Below are positions 34,730 through 43,351 of a DNA stretch of 64,000 bases, piece by piece; positions within the stretch are counted from its first letter, which is position 1; each line of letters opens with the position of its first letter. Under the pieces are notes generated by a model. The model was not told the DNA's origin. It did no database searches and was given only the letters and a program-made list of their open reading frames with translations. The position numbers and the translations under genes are program-made. The stretch comes from CALRQJ02 sp943370285. Its GTDB lineage: Bacteria; Bacteroidota; Bacteroidia; Chitinophagales; Chitinophagaceae. The stretch is taken from positions 124,001 through 188,000 of the forward strand of contig CALRQJ020000001.1 of NCBI GenBank assembly GCA_943370285.1. Direction: 5' to 3'.

Positions 34730-36253
34730 TTATTTAAAAAAATAATTAGGAAATTTTGCTTCTTTAGATCCGGCTGGATTTCTTTTATTAGATTGCTTGC
34801 CTTCATCTTTATTTAAAGGCAAATACATACCGTTTGTTTGTTTTAGCAATTCAAATAAATCAGTATTCATTTTTTTAACAATTGGCGAAAAGCTCGGTTC
34901 GTTAATTAGATTTTTTGATTCATATGGATCTGAAATAATATCATATAACTCATCAATATCCCAAATACCTTGGTAATGAATATATTTATATTGATTACTA
35001 CGCAAGGCATGCATAGTAGGCGTTTGAGGATAATTCCTTTCCCAATAATATTCATACAATAAGACATCCCGCCAAGGAATGGACTTTCCTGTGAGTTGAG
35101 GCAAGAAACTTTTACCATCCATATATGAAGGTGCTTTTAAGCCAGCAGCATTTAACAGCGTTGGTGCAATATCAATATTAGCAACAATGTCCTTAATTAC
35201 GTTACCAGGTTTGATTATATCTGGGCAATGAGCAAGTAAAGGAACCCGCATTGACTCTTCATAGGCATTGCGTTTATCAATTAAACCATGTTCTCCAAAT
35301 AAGAATCCATTATCGCCCATATAAATTATCAAAGTAGACTCTAATAAACTATTTTCTTTTAAATACTTCATTATACTACCAACAGATTCATCCACCCCTT
35401 TTAAGGTTCTAGCATACCGTTTATAGTATTCTTCAATGTCTAAAGTACTATGATAGGGAAAATCTATCCCATGCCATGAATTACGTTGATTTTGAACCCA
35501 CATGGGTTGATCAGAATGACTGCCAAGTTCCATAGTAATTGGCTTTTTAAAACTATCATTGAGATGGTCATTCTTAAATCGCTCAGGTGGAGTAAAATCT
35601 GCATGAACCCCTTTATGTGAGAGATAGAGCATAAAAGGATTTTTCTTATCAATTGTTTTTAACCAATCAATAGCATAGTCTGTTAGCTCATCGGTTATAT
35701 ACCCTTTTTGTTTTGTTTTAACTCCATTAACATTCAATCCTTTTTCATCAGGCAAATAACTTCCCTGACCAGGGAATGAAACCCACTGATTAAATCCACG
35801 TTGAGGATTTGCACTTTCGCCCCCCATATGCCACTTTCCTATAAATCCAGTTTTATATCCAACTTTCTGAAGATATTGAGCAAAAAAGGTTAATTGGCTG
35901 GAAACAGGCTTATTATTATCTATCACCAGATGTTTATGAGCATATAATCCAGTCAAAATTGAAGCTCTAGATGGCGAACATAAAGCAGTAGTCACAAATG
36001 CATTGGGTAAATAGGCTCCCTCTTTTGCTAATTTATCTAAATTTGGAGTTTCAATAAATGTTTGAGTATGTAAAAACCCGAGTGCATCGTATCGGTGATC
36101 ATCTGTAAGAATGAAAACAATGTTTCTAAGTTTCCCCTCGGCTATTTTCTCTAATTGTAGAGAAGCTTTGGGCTGCTGTAGGATTGCGTTTTGTGCAATA
36201 GCCCAAGAACTTAGAAATAAAAAAATAAAAGTGAATACCCAATTACGTACCAT
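34730..36253 (-). CDS. Sulfatase (S1 family, formylglycine-dependent)
   Basis: This 507-residue secreted sulfatase has a signal peptide ending WAIAQ. Cys92 in LCSPSRASILTG is the residue converted to formylglycine by an anaerobic-type or FGE maturase. The metal-binding DD at 51-52 (ILTDDHRYDALG) and later GDNG (in YMGDNGFLFGEHG) are present. The opening and the FVTTALCSPSR-to-YAHKHLVIDNN segment resemble N-acetylglucosamine-6-O-sulfatase-type members. The exact sulfate position cannot be inferred. Its presence suggests that at least part of the target glycan is sulfated. No maturase gene is seen in the window. Confidence 0.88.
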   Translation of the reverse strand: MVRNWVFTFIFLFLSSWAIAQNAILQQPKASLQLEKIAEGKLRNIVFILTDDHRYDALGFLHTQTFIETPNLDKLAKEGAYLPNAFVTTALCSPSRASILTGLYAHKHLVIDNNKPVSSQLTFFAQYLQKVGYKTGFIGKWHMGGESANPQRGFNQWVSFPGQGSYLPDEKGLNVNGVKTKQKGYITDELTDYAIDWLKTIDKKNPFMLYLSHKGVHADFTPPERFKNDHLNDSFKKPITMELGSHSDQPMWVQNQRNSWHGIDFPYHSTLDIEEYYKRYARTLKGVDESVGSIMKYLKENSLLESTLIIYMGDNGFLFGEHGLIDKRNAYEESMRVPLLAHCPDIIKPGNVIKDIVANIDIAPTLLNAAGLKAPSYMDGKSFLPQLTGKSIPWRDVLLYEYYWERNYPQTPTMHALRSNQYKYIHYQGIWDIDELYDIISDPYESKNLINEPSFSPIVKKMNTDLFELLKQTNGMYLPLNKDEGKQSNKRNPAGSKEAKFPNYFFK

Positions 36254-36356
36254 ATGTATACAATTAGTTCTTTTGATGTTGTTTGATTTCAGTGTTACTT
36301 ATCAAGCTGCTTGTTTTTTAATTAGAGAAATGATTACGACAATAGAATTAATTATT

Positions 36357-36930
36357 TTATTTAGTGATATTAAATGAGCCTTTAGGTAAAGCACTTCCAG
36401 CATACTTCAATAATAGGTCGAAGTATTGTTGTGAAAAGCTTTTTGTACCATCTGGCCTTATCAGCCAAAAACCCCTCATTTCATCTGTTTTACGAACATC
36501 ATCCAATTTTCTTAATGCCTCGTTTTTAGGTTCGTTACAATACAACTCCCACTGTATCAAATAAGGAACCTTAAGGGCCAAACACACTCCGATATAAGCA
36601 TCCCAACGTTTTACGACCGGCCCTATTTCTGTTAGCCCTTCGTAGCGTTGTTCCGGAATCCCAATTTCACCCAGAAAAACTACTTTTTTACCCTTCATAT
36701 ATTTAGTAGGTCGAATATGCTGCTTTATAAATTCAATACCCTTGTACAAATTCAACCCTGTTTCATCCATACCATCATAACAAGACCAAGACACCCATCT
36801 GTTTCTATAAGTGGAAGGACACTATTTGCAATCCAGGGTCTACCACCTTTACTATCCATTACCTTATTGTCTTCAATAGCATAAAACACCTTTCATTTAA
36901 TTTTTTTATTCCCTTGCGTTGTTGCTCCAT
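36357..36930 (-). pseudogene. Broken paralogue of the GH-A-like hydrolase
   Basis: The longest open piece (36357-36794) encodes 145 residues matching the C-terminal third of the protein at 15852-17066: SWSCYDGMDETGLNLYKGI, VVFLGEIGIPE (nucleophile motif kept), IQWELYCNEP and GFWLIRPDGTKSF. Upstream homology continues in other frames: VFYAIEDNKVMD and LPLIETD (one shift), then QQRKGIKKLNERC (a second shift) back to about 36930. The N-terminal half, including the acid/base motif, is gone. At least two frameshifts and the deletion make it non-functional. It lies just downstream of the regulator and directly upstream of the sulfatase gene. Confidence 0.85.
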
Positions 36931-37124
36931 TTAAAGGTTGATTTGTATATATCTTTTATTAACTGATTGTTTAAAGCAGGGATCAATGATTTATTCTTTT
37001 ACCTGCTTTTGAAATTGATAAAAAGTGAAACAGCACAATCAAGTTACAGAAAGTACTTAAAGTAAATTTTACCATATTGATATAATATCAAAACAAAATA
37101 AATGCATATGATTATATTTTAATT

Positions 37125-40100
37125 TTATTGTTTACTTTTTGTATTCATATGAATATTACGTTGTTCCCGATATTCATTTGGTGAATAGCCAAATTGTTTT
37201 TTAAATTCCCGAAAAAAATGTGATTGATTATTAAACCCTGATTGATAAAAAATTTCGGAGACCGTTAATGTGGAAGTATCTAATAGATACGCAATTCGCT
37301 GCAATCTGATACTTTTTATGAGCTCCCCAGGAGTCATTCCTGATAAAGCTTTAATTTTTCGGAAAAAATTTGCCCTACTTAACGAAAGCGCTGTTTCAAG
37401 GAAATGGCTATCTAATTCCTGATTATCCAAGTTTGCCTCAATAATCCCTATGGTAGCTTTAAGAAAGTTCTTATCATCTTCTTTCATTCCTGCTTCTGGC
37501 AATCGATCAACTATTCTATCCTGCTTAAAAAGATGATGTAATCTTTGTTGATATTCAATCAACTTCTTAATTCTTACCAATAAATGCTCTGTATGAAATG
37601 GTTTTGGAATGTATGCATCAGCACCGGCTTCATACCCTTCGGTCTTGTTATCCATACTGCCTCGAGCAGAAAGTATGATGAAAGGGATGTGACATGTTGA
37701 TGGTGTTTCCTTTACAATACTGCAAACTTCAAGGCCGTTCATATCCGGCATCATTATATCACTTATAATAAGCGAAGGAATAATTCTACCAAGCAAGTCG
37801 AGTGCTTCCTTACCGTTAGAAGCCTCGTAAACTATATATATGTCTATTAAAATATCATTCAATAAAAATCTAATAGAAGCATCATCTTCAATAATCAATA
37901 TACTTTTTTTGCTTTCGTCACCTATACTTTCTATAAGTGCATGTTTATTGTTTTCAATAGTTTCATGTAGTTCTGTTTCGTCAAGGCTGGCAGTCATTGA
38001 TTCGAGTATAAAACTTGGTGATTCAAGTTTCTCGCTGCTTTTGAGAATTCTTTCATCGGGAGGGGTGAATGACATTGGAAGTTCTACAATAAATGAAATC
38101 CACCTATCCTTATTGCTTACTGATATATTTCCATGTAATAAAGAAGCCAATTCTTTGCTGAAGGCAAGGCCGATGCCTGAACTAATCTTTGTTTGTTGCT
38201 TATCGTCCAAAACAACAAATTTTCCGAAAAGTTTATCAATCTCAGGCTGAGAAAGCTCATAACCTGAATTAGCAATTACAATTCTTATTATATTGGAAGA
38301 TCCGTCGGCGGTTAATGATACTAGGATTCGTTCATTATTTTCTGTATGCTTAAAGGCATTTGACAAAAGATTAAAAATGATTTTCTCCAATTTGTCTTTA
38401 TCTGTCCAAATTATAATATCGGGATCTATATATAAATCATAATCAAGGCTACGTTGATCACTAATTGGCATAAAAAGCTCTGCTATATTGAACAACAGAT
38501 TTGAGATATTTACGCTGCTATAATTATTTTTCAAATAGCCGGCTTCTGCTTTTCGAAACTCTAACAATTGGTATATGAGGTAATTTAAACGAGCCGTTTG
38601 TTGATTTACAATTGATAGGAATTTATGATGGAATAATTCTTTACCATCTTGCTTATTTTTATAAATATATCTTTCCAGTGAACCAGAAATTAATGTAAGG
38701 GGGCTTTGAAGTTCATGGGCAATATTGGTAAAGAAATTCAATTGTTCCTGATGGACTTCTTCATCCTTATTACGCATGAAATGTTCCATGGAAAGCTTAT
38801 GCTCCATAATAAGCTTGTTCCGACGATACCTGTGCCAGAAATAAGCAAGCATGGTTATAACACCCAAATAAATAAAGATGGCTGGGTAAGTGAGCCAGAA
38901 ATATTGTTTTACCTCAATCTTCAATGCCTGAATTTCATCACTCCAAACTCCTTCACCATTTGACCATTTTACTTTCAACGTGTATTTACCTGCTGGAATA
39001 TTACTATAAGATATTCTCCTTTCCTCTCCAAGATTATTCCAGCTTTTGTCATTACCCTCCAGCATATAACTATACCGCCATTTATCCTGATTAGAAAATT
39101 TTACCGGAATAATGTCCATCTCAAAATAGTTGTCGTTCCTATTTAGAGAGAAGTTGATTGGGGTATTCTTGCCATCATTCAACACCGGAAGACCACTGTT
39201 GTCTACTGTATTACCAGCAATTCTGATATTTGCAAGCAACAATTTTGGTTTTTCTTTATCAAACTGAATATTTTCAGGCATAAAATAATTAAACCCATGA
39301 ATGCCTCCAAAAAACATGTAACCGGCATTGTTTTTCCAAACTGCGTTATCGCTAAATTCATTGCTCTGCAATTCGTCAATTTTTTTGAAACTTACGGTTT
39401 TGAGAGTAGATGAATTAATCCTTACCAAGCCTTTATTTGTACTAATCCAAATATCTCCCTTGCTATCTTCAGTAATCCCGTGTACAGTATTATTTGGCAA
39501 TCCACTCTCCCTATTCATTTCACCAAAAGGAGGATTAACTTTATTAACATCAGCATCGTTCAACCAATTTAATCCATAGCTAGTGCCAATCCACAGCCTT
39601 TTATTTTTATCACGATAAAGTGAAAGCACATCGTTATTTGATAAACTATTTGGATAGGTAAACGCTTTGAATGTTTTGAACTTTTGTGTATTCTTATCGA
39701 ACAAACTGAGGCCACCATACCGACATCCAATCCAAAGTTTATTGTTCCCTCCGGATGCTAAAGAATAAATGATATCATTTCCTGGTCCATTCTCTTTTCC
39801 GCTATATACATATTGCTTAAAATAGGCAACACTTAATCCTTGTGTTGCATTTTCATTCAATTTTAAATGAATAAGCCCGAAACCTTCTGTGCCTAACCAA
39901 ACCGAACTATCTGCATCTTGCAAAATGGCATGAACAGAGCGGAACAAAGGAAGTTTTTCACTCCCTGAAATATCACTCCAATAAATATTTTTTTTACTTT
40001 TTGTATTGTAAACTGTAATACCCGGCATATCAGAACCTATAAAAACAAGCCCTCTTCCCGTATTTTCAATGGCATAAACACAATTGTCAAGCAAATCGGT

Positions 40101-41261
40101 TCCCGAATAAAATGTTTGAATTACACTACTCGAAGCATTTGGCTTTCCAAGATTTTTTATGGTTATTATCCCATTGCCTTTTGTACCAACCCATAATTCA
40201 TCCTGCACTTCGCTAAATGCCCTAATGGGTATATTTATAGAACTTCCATTCGGCAGTTTATGTACTCTTCCAAAAGGATTAGTGTTTTCGGAAATACTGA
40301 TAATTCCACTTCCATCGGTTCCGGCCCATAATATTTGCTCAGTGCCAGGCATTAAACAGGTAACTCTCCTGCTATTTAAAGAGCCTCCATCATTGGAAAA
40401 AGCAAAAGCTGGCTTGAAGTTTTTATCATATTCGCCAATACCTATAGATGACCAAGCAAAGAAATAGTGGCCTTTGTAAAAAGCCATAGATCTTATAGTT
40501 TTAGGCAATTCTAACACAGGTATTCTTTCTAGCTGTCTATTTGTTTTGTAAAGTTTTTTGTTGAGTGCGGTATAAAACACTTCTTCGTTCACGTAAAAAA
40601 AGTTTGAAACCCCTTCGATTTCATTGTTATAACCATCAGCAAAAAATGAATTACCTTTCTTTATAAATACTTCAAGCAATCCTCCTTCCTTTAATACCCA
40701 AAATCGATTCTCTTTATCAAAAAGCATTTTGATTACATTGCCAGGACTGTTGTTATTTATTTCACAGCGCTTAAAACTATCAGATGCCTCATCATAAAAA
40801 CTAATATATGGTTCAGTTTTTGAAGTGCTATATACAATGCCATCGGCATCAACTGCTAGCAAATAGCCTCTGCTTAGCAAATTTTTGCTTTTGTCCTGGT
40901 CGTAGAAATAATGATAAAATTTTCCTGAATTCTTATTGTATTTTGAGATGCCTTCAATAGTGGCAATCCAAATATTCCTTTTCCTATCTTCAACTATTTG
41001 ATAAACAATATTACTACCAATACTATTCGCATCATTGGATTTACTATAATTGAAAACATGGAAGGATGAACCATCATACATATTCAACCCATCCCATGTT
41101 CCTATCCATAACAAATTATCGGAATCTTGAAATATATAATTTATAGCACTATTAGATAGTCCGTTGCTGTTATCCAATTGCTGGTAATTATATACTTCCT
41201 GAGCAGGTAAGTAAGTTACACCAACCACAATCGAAACAAATAATGCAATGAACCATTTCAT
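37125..41261 (-). CDS. Hybrid two-component system regulator of the PUL (HTCS)
   Basis: This 1378-residue one-protein signalling system has a signal peptide/N-terminus into the periplasm and a two-lobe Reg_prop propeller sensor (repeats such as DNLLWIGTWDGLNMYDGSS, NIWIATIEGISKYNK, KLWIGCRYGGLSLF). A Y_Y_Y domain follows (about 690-780), then a TM segment (about 790-812), a DHp with His849 in IAHELQSPLTLISG, a HATPase (SNAFKHTE), a receiver with Asp1168 in IISDIMMPD, and an AraC-type HTH output (about 1270-1370, ending HFFREFKKQFGYSPNEYREQ). It senses an oligosaccharide in the periplasm and activates the susC promoter in characterised relatives. The 194-bp gap downstream has a 15-bp palindrome at 37077-37091. 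A terminator-like hairpin sits in its leader. Confidence 0.92.
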   Translation of the reverse strand: MKWFIALFVSIVVGVTYLPAQEVYNYQQLDNSNGLSNSAINYIFQDSDNLLWIGTWDGLNMYDGSSFHVFNYSKSNDANSIGSNIVYQIVEDRKRNIWIATIEGISKYNKNSGKFYHYFYDQDKSKNLLSRGYLLAVDADGIVYSTSKTEPYISFYDEASDSFKRCEINNNSPGNVIKMLFDKENRFWVLKEGGLLEVFIKKGNSFFADGYNNEIEGVSNFFYVNEEVFYTALNKKLYKTNRQLERIPVLELPKTIRSMAFYKGHYFFAWSSIGIGEYDKNFKPAFAFSNDGGSLNSRRVTCLMPGTEQILWAGTDGSGIISISENTNPFGRVHKLPNGSSINIPIRAFSEVQDELWVGTKGNGIITIKNLGKPNASSSVIQTFYSGTDLLDNCVYAIENTGRGLVFIGSDMPGITVYNTKSKKNIYWSDISGSEKLPLFRSVHAILQDADSSVWLGTEGFGLIHLKLNENATQGLSVAYFKQYVYSGKENGPGNDIIYSLASGGNNKLWIGCRYGGLSLFDKNTQKFKTFKAFTYPNSLSNNDVLSLYRDKNKRLWIGTSYGLNWLNDADVNKVNPPFGEMNRESGLPNNTVHGITEDSKGDIWISTNKGLVRINSSTLKTVSFKKIDELQSNEFSDNAVWKNNAGYMFFGGIHGFNYFMPENIQFDKEKPKLLLANIRIAGNTVDNSGLPVLNDGKNTPINFSLNRNDNYFEMDIIPVKFSNQDKWRYSYMLEGNDKSWNNLGEERRISYSNIPAGKYTLKVKWSNGEGVWSDEIQALKIEVKQYFWLTYPAIFIYLGVITMLAYFWHRYRRNKLIMEHKLSMEHFMRNKDEEVHQEQLNFFTNIAHELQSPLTLISGSLERYIYKNKQDGKELFHHKFLSIVNQQTARLNYLIYQLLEFRKAEAGYLKNNYSSVNISNLLFNIAELFMPISDQRSLDYDLYIDPDIIIWTDKDKLEKIIFNLLSNAFKHTENNERILVSLTADGSSNIIRIVIANSGYELSQPEIDKLFGKFVVLDDKQQTKISSGIGLAFSKELASLLHGNISVSNKDRWISFIVELPMSFTPPDERILKSSEKLESPSFILESMTASLDETELHETIENNKHALIESIGDESKKSILIIEDDASIRFLLNDILIDIYIVYEASNGKEALDLLGRIIPSLIISDIMMPDMNGLEVCSIVKETPSTCHIPFIILSARGSMDNKTEGYEAGADAYIPKPFHTEHLLVRIKKLIEYQQRLHHLFKQDRIVDRLPEAGMKEDDKNFLKATIGIIEANLDNQELDSHFLETALSLSRANFFRKIKALSGMTPGELIKSIRLQRIAYLLDTSTLTVSEIFYQSGFNNQSHFFREFKKQFGYSPNEYREQRNIHMNTKSKQ

Positions 41262-41278
41262 TTATTTAACAATAGTTT

Positions 41279-41313
41279 AAAAAATGCATTTTGCGTAAAC
41301 ACAAAATGCATTT
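41279..41313 (-). terminator. Terminator/attenuator hairpin in front of the HTCS gene
   Basis: A perfect 12-bp stem AAATGCATTTTG (41282-41293)/CAAAATGCATTT (41302-41313) with an 8-nt loop is followed on the minus strand by a T6 run (complement of A 41279-41284). The run ends only about 18 nt before the HTCS start codon (41261). It would stop transcription from the upstream lyase/T9SS genes, and any HTCS promoter must read through it or lie within it, so it may act as an attenuator. Confidence 0.75.
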
Positions 41314-41358
41314 GTTCTCTCAAAAATCCTATATTAAGAATACAATAATTGAAAGATG

Positions 41359-43296
41359 TTAGTGAATAAATAATCTTTGCAGGTACGTTACCGTTTGATC
41401 ATTAAACCGCAATAAATACATACCTTCAGCTAGCCCATTTATATTGATTGGAAACACTGTATTACTTGCTGCCTTGGTTACATTGAAACTCTTCACTACT
41501 TTGCCATCATTAGTTATTAACTCTATCATAGCATTTGCACTGGTAATTTTTCCAAATTCAACAAATGCACTTCCTTTTGCAGGATTGGGATAAACACTTA
41601 AGACATTGGCTACTTTATTTGAAAAATCAAGCACCTTGATATCTGAAAGTTTATTGTTTCCATCAAAATCTACTTGCTTAATTCTATAAAAGTTTTTTCC
41701 GTTTATAGGTTTGCTATCCTGATAGCTGTATGTTTTTAGATTGTTAGAATTTCCAGCACCTTGCACAAAGCTTATTTCCTCCCATATAGTATTATCAATA
41801 CTTCTTTGAATATAAAACCCTTTGTTATTACTTTCTGAAGCAGTAGTCCATTTTAATACAGAAAACGCATTCCTCTTTTCAACATCAAAGGAGGTTAGAG
41901 AAACTGGAAGCAAAGCCGCTGAGTTTGAGAAAACAACATTATCAATATAAATGGTAGCTCCCCCGGTTCCAGTTAAAAGAATCTGGTTGATGTTTGCTCT
42001 TCTTGCACCAATGGTAGTAAATGAACTTAGCGGAATATCGAAACTAACCCATGTATTGGCTGTCAAAGGGCCATATGGTGACGTAACCAAATTAATATTA
42101 TGCTCTAAATCTGCATTAGCAGCTGTACCGCCTGCAGCATTGTCGGCACCATAATCAACCAACTTAATTTGAAATGCAGGTGAGGTAGCTGTTACTGGTG
42201 AATTTGGTGTAAATGCATCTATGTGCAAGTAAGTATAGCCTGTTGCATCTACAGCATTTGCTCCCAAAAACTGAATTTGACAATAATTCGTAGCCGGTGC
42301 AGTTCCAACAAAAAAATATTTCTTAAAATTATTTCCACCAACAACAGCATCGGAAACAGTTGCTCTTGAAGCATTCACCGACCATGTATTTACAGTAGAA
42401 TTTGTATAAGCATCACTAAATAATGACTTAACTCCAAGAGCAGGTGCCAAAGGTGCCGGAGGTGCAACTGCCGGAGAAAACACCGTCACTGTAACACTCC
42501 CAGTAACCAGCGTTCCATTGAGCGTACCTGATATAGAGGTTACTCCAACTCCCACAGCAGTTACTAAAGTGCCCAATGCATTAATTGTAGCAATTCCAGC
42601 ATCTCCAGATGTAAGATTTAGATAAGCCATACTGCAAGTTTGTGTTTGATTTACAGAATTGATAGGAAATACACAGGTTACAGTTGCACTCGAAGAAAAG
42701 GTTTCTGTTGCAAAACCAAATACTGATGATGCTGGTATGCTTGCAGTTGGTGTACCAATAACACCAATGGTATTTTCAAACTGTATATCATCAACAAAAA
42801 TGTTATATGCACCACCGCTAGCATCATTTGCAGCTTCAGACACCCAGAACATTCCTTTTTCAGCCGTTAATTTTGAAGGCGATGGGATAGGGATGGTGAT
42901 TTTTGTCCATGTAGTAGTTAATGGCAAATTTGTAAGAGATGTAGAAAATACAGTACCACCCGATGAACTGTTTCCAAAGCCAACTGAATTTAGTGTAGCC
43001 GATCTGCTTGCTTTTATCCAAAAAGTAAGTGCATTATACGTAGTTAGGTTTTGATTGGTGGTAGCCTCCAGCCTACCTCCTGAATACAAAGCACCACTAC
43101 CTCCTACTGCAATTTGTAAAGAAGATGTTCCTGTTTTTGATTCAGCAGTAGTTACTGACCAAAAATTAGCAAAAGTGCTTCCAAACTGATTGGAAGTAAT
43201 GCCACTGCCATAGTTATCTGCAAATACAACAATTTGTGCTGTTGTGGAGAAGTTACTTAAAATGAATGTTAATAAAATGATTAAAAGTGCTTTCAT
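41359..43296 (-). CDS. Type IX secreted cell-surface protein with jelly-roll and Ig-like modules
   Basis: This 645-residue protein has a signal peptide (FSTTAQ). Two carbohydrate-binding-like jelly rolls are visible, about 25-175 (NALTFWIKASRSATLN, YNIFVDDIQFEN) and about 285-455 (YTYLHIDAFTPNSP, IYIDNVVFS), flanking a BIG2-like domain (TASIPASS...GTLNGTLVTGSVTVTV). The C-terminal domain from about 480 (TASESNNKGFYIQRS, LSVYPNPAKGS, GMYLLRF) is a type A sorting signal of the type IX secretion system. No catalytic motif is seen. A surface glycan-binding role (SGBP-like) next to two SusC/D pairs is the likely interpretation. Confidence 0.75.
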   Translation of the reverse strand: MKALLIILLTFILSNFSTTAQIVVFADNYGSGITSNQFGSTFANFWSVTTAESKTGTSSLQIAVGGSGALYSGGRLEATTNQNLTTYNALTFWIKASRSATLNSVGFGNSSSGGTVFSTSLTNLPLTTTWTKITIPIPSPSKLTAEKGMFWVSEAANDASGGAYNIFVDDIQFENTIGVIGTPTASIPASSVFGFATETFSSSATVTCVFPINSVNQTQTCSMAYLNLTSGDAGIATINALGTLVTAVGVGVTSISGTLNGTLVTGSVTVTVFSPAVAPPAPLAPALGVKSLFSDAYTNSTVNTWSVNASRATVSDAVVGGNNFKKYFFVGTAPATNYCQIQFLGANAVDATGYTYLHIDAFTPNSPVTATSPAFQIKLVDYGADNAAGGTAANADLEHNINLVTSPYGPLTANTWVSFDIPLSSFTTIGARRANINQILLTGTGGATIYIDNVVFSNSAALLPVSLTSFDVEKRNAFSVLKWTTASESNNKGFYIQRSIDNTIWEEISFVQGAGNSNNLKTYSYQDSKPINGKNFYRIKQVDFDGNNKLSDIKVLDFSNKVANVLSVYPNPAKGSAFVEFGKITSANAMIELITNDGKVVKSFNVTKAASNTVFPININGLAEGMYLLRFNDQTVTYLQRLFIH

Positions 43297-43351
43297 GAAA
43301 AATTATTTAAATAAATAAAAAAATGTGATGTAAATATTCAAGATACACTAT

